Program-made: the position numbers and the translations under genes
Shown: piece after piece, positions 11,305-22,606 of the stretch
Numbering within the stretch: the first letter of the stretch is position 1
Layout: the number at the start of each line of letters is the position of its first letter
NCBI GenBank assembly: GCA_037176885.1
Contig: JAWWNJ010000052.1
Span: 62,001-126,000, forward strand
Origin: Favolaschia claudopus
Lineage: Eukaryota > Basidiomycota > Agaricomycetes > Agaricales > Mycenaceae
Direction of reading: 5' to 3'
DNA length: 64,000 bases
The notes under the pieces: generated by a model
Database searches by the model: none
What the model was told of the DNA's origin: nothing
The model's input: only the letters and a program-made list of their open reading frames with translations

Positions 11305-11697
11305 TCAGATCGCAAGTCTCGCGTACCAAACGACCATCGTTCTCTTTTTCCTTTGCATCTCTCTTCCTTCGTCTCTTTTGGCCCGCCGAACGCCGTTCAG
11401 ACTCGGACTAAGGAAAAATTACTTTTGAACGGGTCCGGCACGACATCTTGTTGAATTGCTGACCTGATTCCGACTCTTCCTTGAAACAGGACTTGCTCTG
11501 ATCTCCACAGATGCCCGTTGACTGCACTCAGCTCGCCGAGATTCCCCTCGTGCTCCATTGTTCTGCTAAGCAAAAAGTCTGGCTGAGTTATAGAGGGCGT
11601 CTTGGGCAGCAGTGGGCGAAGACGGCTCGTTGTGGCGGGCATGGTTGAGCATCGAGTGAATCGACACCGTGCAGAGAGACGGGTGGAGCATGCGGGC
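11305..11697. other. no supported gene
   Basis: If the HMG-box gene has 5' exons they should lie here on the minus strand; I could not identify them with confidence. Confidence 0.3.
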
Positions 11698-13068
11698 TAC
11701 GGTTGCCATCAAGTCCACGCTTTGAATTTCGGCCGAAGGATTTTCAGCGCGACTCTTCAACGCGCGTCCTGTGCTTTATACCTCTGATACACACCCTGTG
11801 GACCATATTCGTGATGTCCAACATGCCCAGGAGATGCGCCAGATACTCCCACCAACGCCAAAATGGCAAGGAAGCCCGATAATCGATTTACAACATGAAA
11901 AATCGTTTTCAAGCTGTTTTGCAAGATGCTCAGGAATTCCGTCGTATTGGGCGGGGCGGGAATGGTTTGCGACGTGGTGGATGCTTTTCCGGCGCCGTGG
12001 GTATGATTCTGGGCAATTATTATAACTCGGTGGAAGAGGCAGTAAGTACGTGCGTAACCCACTCACTAAAGCTACACTCATATGCAACTCATATGTATCC
12101 CCTCTATCGTTCACAGAATCCCCAAACTCAAGTTCCCCTTCGTTGGCCCTTCGTTGTCCTCATATATCGCACCACGCCGCATTGCCAAAGTTACTCGCTT
12201 GGCCCTTCATCGCCGCTCACCCCGCCTTTCCAAGTCCGATACTGCTTGAAGTGTTTTTTTTTTCTACGCGCTGGTCATTACGGTACACGCGGTCTGCGAC
12301 GTGGAACTCTACCTACATTGCTCTGTATTGGCGCAGCATACGCCCGTCTTTCGAGGAGCATATTCTGGTCCCGCCATCCCTCTATTTATTCGCATCGTTA
12401 CTGTTGTTTCCGGAAATTGCTTCTTGCAAAAATTCGAACATACGGAGACCTCAGAATGAAATGCCTGTGCCCTATGGTACACACGTATACTAGCTGCAAG
12501 AGGTGTCAGATCTCTGGATCTGGACCCCCATCAACAGCACGTGCATCAAAAGGGGGCCAAATATTATTATTTGTTTGAGGACGTGATGCGGACTTGAATC
12601 GACGTGAAGAAATAATTGTAAGACAAAATAATGTATGCTATGGGTCTCCGGAGAACTCTGGGCACCAAATCTTGATACAAATGGGTCGTGCAGAGGTGTT
12701 CTCGTTTTTGATCCTGCCGACCAACCAAATAAAAATATTTGGCCCCCCTCTCAAGCGACGTCAAACACGTGAGGTTGATGGGGGTCCAGATTCAGAGATC
12801 TGACACCTCTTGACTAGCTGCCTTCAGAAACGGATGTACAGCAAGCTACAATTTACTAAAAGTCAAAGCGTGGACTTGTTGGCAAAGCGCCACTACCAGA
12901 GCCTCCCCTGGCCATTCTCGCGTTTGTAGGAGGTTCTAGGGCATCGCCTGGACATAGTAAGCGTTGTGGAAAGGGTATAGAGAGTGTGTATTAGAGGTAG
13001 AAACATAGAACCGTGTTGTGCAGAACATCGTTCGGCCGAATTCAAAGCGTGGACTTGATGGCAACCGT
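11698..13068. mobile_element. 1.37-kb hAT-like non-autonomous element
   Basis: Inverted ends TACGGTTGCCATCAAGTCCA and complement are near-perfect for about 45 bp and degenerate to about 110 bp. The direct repeat ATGCGGGC flanks both sides (11690-11697, 13069-13076), an 8-bp target duplication as left by hAT transposases. Internal frames (for example 11895-12578) have no recognised domain. A second hAT-type element is nested at 12497-12812. Confidence 0.65.
12497..12812. mobile_element. 316-bp hAT-type MITE
   Basis: Terminal inverted repeats starting CAAGAGGTGTCAGATCTCTG are flanked by a perfect 8-bp duplication ACTAGCTG (12489-12496 and 12813-12820). Arms are about 70 bp with a few mismatches. 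Size, target length and CA start fit a hAT-derived MITE. No coding capacity. Confidence 0.88.
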
Positions 13069-13653
13069 ATGCGGGCACGAACTTAACATCTCGACAAAAT
13101 GACGCACCAGTGGAGCGGATAACGGCATTTTGTTAGCGGTCAGCCAATACGAATGTCCCTTTCGTTTGTCTTGTTCCACCCAGACACGAAGTCTTTGGTT
13201 CTTATATAGATGCTGAAGTTCCTCCAGCTCTCATCTACAAGAGTTGAAAGGACTTGGTGTGTGTGCTTGAAGATTCATCTGAACGAGCCACAGTAGCAAA
13301 TAGAATAAGAAATTTGCCCTCGTAAGAAAGCTATTCGATGCTACACAAAATATATCACGACATGGGGTCAGTCCTTGCTGTGCTGAAATCAACCATGGAA
13401 GATCAACGCACCTCAAAGTCAACGAATTAGTGGTAAGTTGAATATGCAGGATGGCCTCATCTGCATGAATGTGCGAGTGCCAACGTGCCGTGCCCGAGCA
13501 TTGATTTGTTCAAGTTGAGAATCAGTGTCAACGTCCAGAAATAAAATGGGGTCGCTTTGGATATGGCTGAGGAAATGCAAGGGAAGTACAGACAGCCTAG
13601 TTTAAAGTAGGTCAAAAGGTGATGAGAGCGCGATGAGCGGCCGTGAACAAGTA

Positions 13654-13838
13654 GGGGTGCTCAATTCTTAGCTCGTCGGCTCGTCTCGTCCCAGAAATTA
13701 TTTAATTGGATGATGAGCTGATGAGCTGCTGATCCCACTCCGCATTTCTCTCCACTTCCCATCAAATTTGGATCCCCTCATCAAAAAATCGACATTTTAC
13801 GGACGAGACGAGCTGACGAGCTAAGAATTGAGCGCCCC
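13654..13838. mobile_element. 185-bp TA MITE, complete copy
   Basis: Arms of about 38 bp, GGGGTGCTCAATTCTTAGCT and near-complement, flanked by TA at 13652-13653 and 13839-13840. Truncated relatives sit at 4205-4306 and 46208-46378. Non-coding. Confidence 0.85.
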
Positions 13839-13856
13839 TAGTGAGTCGGAGTCAGC

Positions 13857-13997
13857 TAGAGTATATTAGAGAGCTAGTCGACGTGGGGAACAAGTGACCA
13901 GTACCTAGAGTATATTAGAGACTACAAGGACTGTGAGTAGAAAGTAGAAAGTAAAGTAAAGGTATACGCACGCTAGTCGACGTGGGGAACAAGTGAC
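13857..13997. repeat. short tandem duplications
   Basis: CTAGTCGACGTGGGGAACAA plus GTGAC occurs at 13874 and again at 13973. AGAGTATATTAGAGA occurs at about 13858 and 13907. The arrangement is a partial tandem duplication of unknown origin. Confidence 0.6.
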
Positions 13998-14193
13998 TAG
14001 CGGGCAGCAAAGGTAACGAGCAGTATATAAGGTGGTGAAGGGGATGGTGATGGCGATGCGACGGTACGGGTGCAAAGGATGATGAAACGACGAAAAGAAA
14101 TCGGAACGGAGTGGAAGCTCACGGATCAATCCTACAACATAGTTCAGTTCCAGTCAGAGGCATACGTAGTCATGGACGTGTCACCCCCCCGCT

Positions 14194-14651
14194 CTGAGGA
14201 GCGACAGCGATCAATGATCTGAGCGTTCGCCGTGATGACGGCTTCCCGTTTGGGCAATATCCGCTCAATAAGGAAGTACCTCCGTATTTTCAGAGCTTCG
14301 TCTTGTAGCTCACTCTATGGACTCCCTCTTGTCTCTACTACCCTAATCTACGCATAATACTCAACATAGAATCACATTCGCTCGTTCAGACGACCTCGCA
14401 CCCTCAAAATTCAGTGCAATGGATGGAGGACATCTTGTGCACAACTGCAAATTCATCCAACTGCGGCGAAGATGTGTCAAGCTTAATGATTCTCCCCGGA
14501 CATGGTACTTAATAACGAATAACGCGAGGGGACGTGAGTTGGTTGCAAAGTGAGCGCGTCTCGGACGTACTTCCTTTTTGAGTGGATTCTTCCAAAACGG
14601 GCAGCCGTCATCATGCCGGCCTGTTCATCATTGATGGATGTCGCTCCTCAG
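14194..14651. mobile_element. 458-bp foldback element
   Basis: CTGAGGAGCGACA at the left matches its complement at the right, and similarity between the arms continues through a TGATGACGGCT word for about 60 bp. The flanks share a CGTG...ACCCCCC-like sequence, but no clean target duplication can be fixed. Non-coding. Confidence 0.6.
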
Positions 14652-15585
14652 CGTGACCCCCCGACAAATCCAAGACTTTATATACGTTTGAACGACTATC
14701 TTCAAAAGAGTATATAAAGTCTTGTTACGAGACTAAGGCATACGATGCAAATGAATGAATTGAGGTTTACAATTTGAATTAAACAGTATGATTGAGCCGG
14801 CGTGGCTTGCGTGCGCAGACAGAAAACTTGTTACAAGTGTGGGAGTAGTTATAACTGTTTTCTAACTTTTTTTCACGTTTGTTACAACTAAACCCGACTT
14901 TCAGATTATCCCTCTTAGATCTCCAGACGACATCAACCTTCGAACCCATGCTACCGTCCACGTCTGTGGTGTTTGTTCCGAGCGACATCGACAAGGCAAA
15001 TTCGACTTTCGACGTCAAAGCAGAGCAATACCTCTCTGCTACTAGCTATAGGACGCCAAACAATGTTTTCCCCACCCACTGTGTATTCCCTGAAACGCCG
15101 AGGTGGAAGAAGTATAAACCCATTCCGGGGAAGGGAAAGAGTGTCTCCGTCGAGGTTTTCTTACCGGTCTCGAGCTGAACGATGATCGTTTGGTATTTTA
15201 TCGTTGATGTTGAGCTCAGAAAGCGACGTTCCTCAGCAACGCTTTCTCGATGACGGCACCAAAAGCAGAAGAGAGTCCAGCCAAAATTGGTATGTTTCTG
15301 CTTTCTATCTCTCAAAGCTTGAATCTCAAAACATCTTTAGTTACCAATGGTACTCGGTGGATCGGGTGTGTGGTGTCGAGCTCAGCTTTGAAAAGGTGGC
15401 CGTAGAGAAGATGGTGTAGTACATAGCACAGGCGAGTTGCATCGAGTTCACCTTGTAGTATCTCCGCTGGTGAGTGACTTCCGCCGTGTCGTCTTTGCTA
15501 ACTTGTCACAGATGTTCTACCGCAGCCCCGCTACAGTCTGAGGTGAGTTGTTTGAGCATCGTTTCGAGGCTTTCTGTAATTAATA
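14652..15585. other. no recognisable gene
   Basis: Frames of 60-99 codons on both strands (for example 14879-15178) show no known domain. Confidence 0.35.
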
Positions 15586-16149
15586 CAGTCGCAAACCCCG
15601 AAGCGAAACGGCACTAGGAAGCGAAACACTCGCCGAATACAGGGTTAACGCTTTCCCCCGGGGCCAAATCTTTGCATGCAGGCACCCCACTATCGGAGCA
15701 CCCAACCACAAAAGAAACTGGGTCAAAAGTCCTCTCGCCGCCGGCAATGGCCTTGTTTGTTTCGGCTTTGTTTACGCCGGCGCCGCGGCAGATGCACCAA
15801 TGCAAAATATTATTTTTTGCTCTGGAATTGTGGCCGGTGACATACAGTAGTAATATAGAAAGTCATTTTGAGGCAGATTTCATGAACAAACTGGTCGATT
15901 TGCGCAAGAATGGCTCAATTTGTTGTGTTTTGAAGTGTTTCGCTATCACGTTATTTGGCGATATTTGACTCGCCCCATACATTGCCCTCGTTCTCAATGA
16001 AAACATAGTCGATTCACTCGATCCTTGATTGTAAGTGGTAGCCAGGAGAGTAAACTATAACTCTACAACAAACGCCACCCATTTCCGCTTCCTAGTCCAC
16101 CCACAATCAAGCGCAAAAGCTAAACGTTTCGCTTCGGGGTTTGCGACTG
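15586..16149. mobile_element. 564-bp foldback element CAGTCGCAAACC
   Basis: Ends are an exact 25-bp inverted repeat beginning CAGTCGCAAACCCCGAAGCG. TA precedes the left end, but the right end is followed by CA, so the target duplication has decayed or the right flank has rearranged. A fragment of a second copy lies at 9355-9447, where TA follows the end. Confidence 0.75.
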
Positions 16150-16719
16150 CATCCTTGTTTTTGATCTGCTGATGAAATATAACAATTGCTCATTCAATAC
16201 AAATTCAATATCCTTGTTTTTGTTGTGAATGGAGGGCAACTATGCGCCTAAAGGGATTGGTATATAGATGGGTGTGGTGGATTGCGACCTTGCAGCGGCT
16301 TGAGATAGGATAATCCGTTGGAGTGGCTTATGAGCCTCGGGGTGGAGTAGGAGACTCCATAATCCCGAAACTATGGGTCATAAGCCACGCTCCGCTCACG
16401 ACCTTGTAGTGGCTTGGGACCCAGCCCAAGCCACCACAAGCAAAACTACATTTTTCCGACACACCAAGCATTAAATTTTTGTCAGCAATCAATGCATCAA
16501 CTGCCGGCTCGAGAATGTGCCGTGTGCGGAGGCATTGGTACTCGGAACCCCAGCGTGTCGCATTTGGCCTGGCGAGCTCGGTTGTATTCTAGTCGGTTGA
16601 GAGACCGGTTGCCGGATTGTTGATGATGACAGCGAATTCGGTGTGAATCGGACTTGCGAGACCTGCTACCTGAGCAATCAAATGCGGAGAAGATACATCG
16701 TGTAAAGTTGAAGCAGTGT

Positions 16720-16941
16720 TGGAATTAAGGGTTAACCCTTAAGTTAAGTTAAGCCTTAATTCTTAAGTTCAGGCCTTAGCTTCAATTGTCGACGGTCTTA
16801 AGCCTTAATTAAGGGTCAATGATCGATTACGTAACATTTCCTCGCGCCATTATCTCACCAGTCACCTGGAGGCGGTCCTGGCTCGCGCAGAAGAAATTTA
16901 ATCAGCCCTTAACTTGACCCTTAATTTGCCCTTATTATTAA
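16720..16941. mobile_element. half of a TTAAGG-rich hAT-like MITE
   Basis: CAGTGTTGGAATTAAGGG starts a stretch packed with AAGGCTTAA/TTAAGCC words, like the complete element at 59859-60262 that starts CAGTGTTCGCCCTAAGG. The right terminus is missing; the sequence runs straight into the HMG exon duplicate. Confidence 0.5.
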
Positions 16942-17115
16942 GCTCAAGAGTGGAAATGCCTCCCAAACGTGGAACGCGCCAAGTGGGAAGCACTCGCGCT
17001 GCAGAGGAAACATGAGCATAAGATGCTCCATCCAGGATACGTTTATAGGCCTCGCCGCACCGAGCGGCGCAAATATCGCACGCCGACTACAACGCCAACA
17101 GCGGACAAATACCAG
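16942..17115 (+). pseudogene. 174-bp duplicate of an HMG-box exon segment
   Basis: Identical, base for base as far as I could align by eye, to the reverse complement of 10873-11046. It encodes the second half of the HMG box (EWKCLPNVERAKWEALALQR and onward to YVYRPRR plus about 22 residues) and then hits a stop just beyond the duplicated segment. Without helix 1 it cannot form an HMG fold. Complete identity implies a recent copy. Read antisense it supplies the last nine codons and stop of the neighbouring minus-strand ORF. Confidence 0.85.
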
Positions 17116-18259
17116 TGATGCCCGCTAACACATTCTTTTCAATATTCGTCCAGGTCTGCGCGTCTGTGCGGATGCGGATGACGTCTAGAAACCGACAATA
17201 CGCGTCGCGGTTGACCAACAGCTCAACGGCTGCGTCTCCGTGACTCCCAAAGCGCGTATTGTTGGTTTTAGGGAAGCCTTTGATGCGCTCGGCGTCAAGA
17301 AAGTCTTCCATGAATAGCAGGTAAGCATCCCCCTGCGCTCGCTTGTCCAACGCGTTGTTGAGCACGGCACCCGCTAGCGCAGTGAGCTTTGCCCCCCCAA
17401 AAGCGACGTCCTCGAGCCGTTTGTAGTCCTCGTCGGTGACAGGCTTGTCACCTTCCTCGGGGTGGAGGACTTTGCGGATCGCCTGGGCCGCCTCCTTGTT
17501 AGCCAGCGGGATCGGACGCGTATCGAGCTGCGCCCAGTAAGCTGTCATAACCGTGTTCCCGCCTTTGAAACTATTCATATCTTTGTGCATGCAGCACCCA
17601 GACCAAACCCACACAGTCAGGAGATGGCGGTCAGCGTCGTCGAGCTCAGCAAGAGCCTCAACACCAAGACTTCGAATCATCGCGTTTAACATCGCGGTGT
17701 CGCGTGCAGCCTGCTCTGTAAGGGGTAGGGCATTCCACGCGTCCCACCCCCCCACCGCTTCGATTTTCTTCGTCCCAAACTCGACCATCAACGCTGCGAG
17801 CTTGAGTAAGTCGCCGTCTAGCTCCGCAAGGCGCTTCTCCCCCAATTCTTGAAGCAGCTGTTCATGTTTCTCCGTCCGTATTCCTTCTGCGACTGACTTT
17901 TCGACGCTAGGGTGATCGCCGCACATCCCACGGAGGCGACGGCAAATCAAACGGAAGTCAAGTGTTCCGATGCGCTGTGCGAGGGGACTATCGTTGAAGC
18001 TTCGCATCACGTCGGCAAACACCTTGAGCCAGGTGGCTTTCGACGTTTCGGCGCTGTGGTCTGTCGTGGATTCGACACCGGCAAATCGAATCTTCGCCGT
18101 CTCTGACATGACGATGTTTCCTTGCGCATCCCGGCCAATAGGAACGCGCACAGTAACCATATGAAGTTTGATTAAACAACCCCTGTCTCGACAGTAAATC
18201 AGGTTAAGCCATCGTTTACTTAAACAGCCAGTAGGCGGCGCACCGGGCAGCCCTGCCAA
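17087..18259 (-). CDS. chimeric ORF with a transposon-associated basidiomycete domain
   Basis: An open frame of 390 codons. Three parts can be distinguished by origin: about 36 N-terminal residues (MAGLPGAPPTGCLSKR on) are antisense to the terminal repeat of copy B; the body from about residue 37 to 381 is unique in this window; and the last nine residues plus stop are antisense to the duplicated HMG exon. The body contains MCGDHPSVEKS, WSGCCMHKDMNSFKGGN and NNTRFGSHGDAAVELLV, a motif order I know from large Agaricomycete families found with DNA transposons. A transposase-like RNase H fold is an inference from C.MHK and TRFGSH positions resembling hAT-type cores. No intron is needed. Start and stop are accidental, so the product is probably a fragment rather than a gene. 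Confidence 0.6.
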   Translation of the reverse strand: MAGLPGAPPTGCLSKRWLNLIYCRDRGCLIKLHMVTVRVPIGRDAQGNIVMSETAKIRFAGVESTTDHSAETSKATWLKVFADVMRSFNDSPLAQRIGTLDFRLICRRLRGMCGDHPSVEKSVAEGIRTEKHEQLLQELGEKRLAELDGDLLKLAALMVEFGTKKIEAVGGWDAWNALPLTEQAARDTAMLNAMIRSLGVEALAELDDADRHLLTVWVWSGCCMHKDMNSFKGGNTVMTAYWAQLDTRPIPLANKEAAQAIRKVLHPEEGDKPVTDEDYKRLEDVAFGGAKLTALAGAVLNNALDKRAQGDAYLLFMEDFLDAERIKGFPKTNNTRFGSHGDAAVELLVNRDAYCRFLDVIRIRTDAQTWTNIEKNVLAGITGICPLLAL

Positions 18260-20801
18260 GCTTGAACCTGTTTAACGAGGATTAAGCACGACTTTTGAAC
18301 AGTGTTGAACAAAACCGTTCAAATCGGTGTTCATCAATCAATTATATTGAGCGTAATATACTGAATACATTGATCTATAGATTACCAGAACAGGATTGAT
18401 CAGTGCTAATCCGACAGAAAGGAATCAAGCGGCAAACTGACAGTAGCAAGTCAGTGCGTGAGGGGCCAAATGAGTGGACGCGACGTACAGTAGTACGGAC
18501 ATATGAGTGACAGAGAGCAGACAGGGTGGACAGCAGAAGAGGGAGGGAGAAGGTGACTGCGGAGAGGAGGCGCCGTGGCCGGTACTTGGTCACTCGCGAC
18601 TATGGGGGCAGGTCAGTGTCAAGTCCGGGGACGGAACCAGCGCGTACCACTTGATGCGTCGACGAGTGAGCTCCTTCGACCATAGAGGGGGGAAGGGAGC
18701 TGTGGGGGCCGCAGTGAGTTCGGTGCATCAGCATGAAGGAGGTTGTATGAGACGGGGCGGGTGACGAATGGGAGAGGACGAGAGCTGACGAGTTCGGCGG
18801 GTGGTGGGGAAAGTAAAGAGCGGCGTGACGATTGTGACACAACAAACAATTTCCCATAGGCACGTGTCTTCGGTAAATCCTCTTTGCCGAGGCATTGCCG
18901 CGGAGTTTGCCATGCTGGTGCCACGCTGTCGCGACTTCGTGTTTTGCCGTCTACGAATCAAACCTCTCTCGAATCCGAACTTCTGCTGAATAGTTGCCAA
19001 TTTAAACCTGGGATTTTTGCTCTTGTTATCGTCGTTTTACTCTAAGATAGGCCGCATCCATAGACAGCTAGCTGTGACCGTGACTGGTCATAAATGCCTA
19101 GTTTTCGACCACTTTGTTTATATCTCCACATTGAGGGCGTAAATGAAAAATCTGTTCCGTCAATCGATGTACAGATAGTCTGGCTAGGTTCTCCCAAAAT
19201 TTCAAGGTGATTCAGGCTGTATCCAAGAAGGAGATAGATTTTTAGTCCGGCTGCTCACAAAATTGGGGTTTTACAAGATCCCCCATCAAAATTCTATCTC
19301 CTCCCTCAAAACCACCTTAACTACTTTATAATTTGGGGAGAATCCAGCCAGATTACCTCCCTATTGATTGACGGAACAGATTTCTTATTTTCTTCTCCGT
19401 TGTCGAGATATGAGGGAGATGGTCGAAAATTAGGCTTTTGTGACCAATCACGGTCACAGCTAGCTGTCTATGGATGCGGCCTATCTTACTTAAACTTCCT
19501 TCTGTTCAAGCTGTTTTGGCTCTGGAGTCTGCACCCGTTCGAGTCAAGAAGAACTTAAGTTCAACTTAAGTTCGAGGAATATGTTCTCTCATGATGTACT
19601 AGTAATTCTTTTGTCTCGGGTCTTCCGACTCTCCTCTGGACTTCAACGCAACACTTTGCCGTGAATATACCAAATAGTCAAGGCTCTGCCTGTCTAACAC
19701 CTATAGCTCGCTCGCTCATGATAAATCCTGTATGGTTGACCTTGACTGACTTTTTTTCCCTAGGCCTCTCTGTCATATTCAGACCTCGCTGAACTACTAT
19801 GATCTTGACCGGATTCAAGTGAACTTCGACCGCCGCAAGTAAGATTTTTTCCTACCGTTCAGTGTGCGGATTGATTGATGTTTGAAATTCATTGCGTACT
19901 TCAATTCCGACTGACAATCGCGTAAAGTCCGACAGGCAAGGCAAGCATGTAAGTACTTGGGAGGTTCTGTGGAGTGAGAGTTGGTCAGCACAAGGAATTA
20001 ATCGTGATAGCTTCCCTGGAGGATCCCCTGCCGCAACGGTGACTCCGTTGTTTAGACAAGGACAGTTTTGAACGTGTAGTTGAGCAAGTTGCCAATCTCG
20101 AGGCAGTACAAAGGTGGAATCTCTGGGTATGACTTTGATTATGGTGGACTCATTCGATTGTGACGTCGTATATTAAATACCCCGAAGTATCGTTTAAACC
20201 AGTCGTAAGGTTACGATAAACGGGTGAGTGGGTTTGAGCTCCGTTCAGTCCAATTCCAATCCCAATTAGGCAAGTTGTCGATTCTGGAGGCAAGTCGATA
20301 GTAAATGAAGGCCCCGCTGTATTTCGGCAAGTCGTGGAGGATTCAAAGCAAAGGGTTGGATCTATAGGTAGAGGCGTTAAAACAAAGTAAGGCTTGTGAT
20401 TACCGTTGTTAATTGAATCCAGAAGAATTTAACAGGAGGGCGAGTGTGGCAGTAAGTTCGAGTTCCAAGATGTAATTCTTGCTAACTCGGTTGATTCAGT
20501 CAGTGGGTTGGCACCAGGGGATATTCAGAAAGTGGGGGATAATTGGTACGATGCTATTGAAGTACATTTGTGAATAAATACGAGGAGAGGTCCCCGTATT
20601 CTGGGTCCATACATGCGGTACAAAATAAATAGGAAGGAGATGTCCATATGGCTCGCACAGCCAAATATCAGGAATCAGGGGTCGTTTCCATGATTTAGAA
20701 CTCGCCCGCATGCTCGTAGTAAGGCACAGATTAAGTTCTTTCAGCTTGAAATTGAGTTGAACCAGTAAGATCGAGTCGGGGAGAAATGTGGGTATTTGTT
20801 C
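18151..20801 (-). mobile_element. long unclassified repeat element, copy B (truncated)
   Basis: Inverted copy of 5.9-9.03 kb, without the 884-bp insert, and same orientation as copy C. Begins CAGTAACCATATGAAGTTTG and stops matching at 20801, directly before the remains of a MULE-like gene. Compared with copy C it has about 11 extra bases near 20395 and an extra G near 20063 that would shift the candidate ORF described in copy C. Confidence 0.78.
19045..19486. mobile_element. 442-bp foldback MITE (in copy B)
   Basis: Uninterrupted copy of the AGATAGGCCGCATCC palindromic element, TA at both sides. Shared by copies A, B and C at the same place, so it inserted before the long element multiplied. 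Confidence 0.88.
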
Positions 20802-21032
20802 TGGTATGCTTCACTGGTTGTGTTCCCGACACTCTAGGAGGCTCGCTTTTATAGTCCTTCCAAATTGAAGCTTTCTGTTCAAAAATTCAGCAAGTTCTGA
20901 CCGGTCACCGCATCGGTACTTCTGCAGCATATAGAAAATTGAAAATAAGCGCGGTAAGCCGGAATTGTTTCAGTCAAATTGAATGAAAGAGGTCTGAACG
21001 GAGTAAAGCAACCCTGAGCTTCGCAATTTGTA

Positions 21033-22606
21033 TATAAAGTCCAAGGAGTTCATGCAATTGCTGAACTTGAAAAGCGCACATGCGATGCAAAGCTGTCTTT
21101 GTTCATCCCCATTGATCCTAATGACTTACGCGCTGTTATCATTCCTCTGGCTGGTGTGCCACACTGTCATCCCAATTTCCTTCGCACAAAAATTCCTATC
21201 GTGATCCAACAGCGATATTCAGGATTGACTAAGAAGGTACCTTTATCTCGTCGAACAACACTTGGAGTTGATCAATGTAAGTTTCCCGTGTTGAATAACT
21301 CTACACAAGCTGATTCAATTGTTGAAGCTGCTGCGTTGGAGCAGGATCTTGAGGGTCGAATGGTTCAAGAGCTCCATCCAGGCATGCTGAACAATCGTAA
21401 GCGCCGCGATCTGGTGAAGAATCAGCGCCAAAGTCAATTCCCGCATGGTACCGACATTGAAGCAAGCCCAAGGTTTGGCCGATGTAATTATCCTTCGCCA
21501 GATGAACTGCAACAGTCCGCCCATGCACTTCGACGACATTCTCAAACTCATTTGGAAGACGTGCCTAGTACATTTCAACCGGTATGCAAAACAATATTAA
21601 TCCTTCTTCCTGTATCTGGCTCTGAATCTTGTTTTATCGCAGGGGTGTTTTTGGTCTTCGAGATCATGTCACAGACGAGGTGCTGCAGTACCTGCTGAGC
21701 TTCCCGTACTTGACAACTTCGGAAAATATTCAAGATTATTATACCTTTTGCGCTGAGTCAACGAATCCTAAAGTTCAAGGCAAGTCGGTCATTGAGCAAT
21801 AAGTTTTACAGTAAAGTTACTCATCGAAATTCAGCATGGTGGGCGCATAAAGTCAGCTATCCTTGGCTGCTTATTTCTCTCAACCGCTTCCTTTCGCATA
21901 TGGATAAAAGACACTGGGACTTGACACCTAACGACACAAATCCTATTGAAGGGAGTCACGCTCAGGACAACCAAATCAAACCTACGAGCCGTCCGCTTCT
22001 CGAAGCAATACTGCTGTGAGTCTCTTCATTTATTGATGACTTGGAATTTCTCCTACCGACTGTACTGTAGCGCAAAAGATCTGGATGCACAGACAGCGCG
22101 TATTATCGAAGAAATGGTCGCCTCGGGGGTTCTGGAAAATCCAAACAATTCGCTCCAGGCAAGATTTAAATTGAAGGCTCAGCGACAGGCCCGAGCTCAA
22201 GAGAAACGGCGCACATCTGATGCGGAACTCATCACTCGGAAGGAATCCAGAAATCTTCAAAGTAAAATGAAAGCTACGCAGCAGGAAAACGAGGACTTGC
22301 GCAAGCAGATTGCACTGCTCACTCAGGCCAGTGGTTCTATTCCTCCATCGACTCCACAACGGCCTTTACCTGTGGCGAGTTCATCGAGACTTTGTGAGAT
22401 TCGTTGATTTGCATACCTTTGGACCTCCATTGATATTTTCCGAAGCACCCTCCCCCTCGAACTCCATAATCGATGTTGATGCCTTGTCCGACTCCGATGA
22501 CGACTTTGACTATGGTGCCGCACTCAAGTCCAATGTCATGAGTCCGATTTTTAAGAAAATGGCCCGTGACTATGCAATGCCGGGTGTCGACGATGAATCT
22601 AACTAA
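21033..22606 (+). pseudogene. MULE-like transposase, catalytic core deleted
   Basis: Recognised as an Agaricomycete transposase-like family. The N-terminal part has FIPIDPNDLRAVIIPLAGVP and TTLGVDQ. Then at about 21463-21470 the frame jumps from FPHGTDIE straight to QGLADVIILRQMN and KLIWKTCLVHFNR, leaving out some 200 residues that normally hold the DTTF-type catalytic aspartate. Downstream exons 21643-21779, 21835-22015, 22071-22393 and 22446-22606 splice in frame and give SFPYLTTSENIQDYY, WWAHKVSYPWLL, NDTNPIEGSHAQDNQ, a coiled-coil stretch and an acidic tail. Intron 21780-21834 is GC-AG (donor gcaagt). The 5' exons are missing where copy B abuts. Family identity from remembered sequence; Mutator-type assignment is inference. 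Confidence 0.68.
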
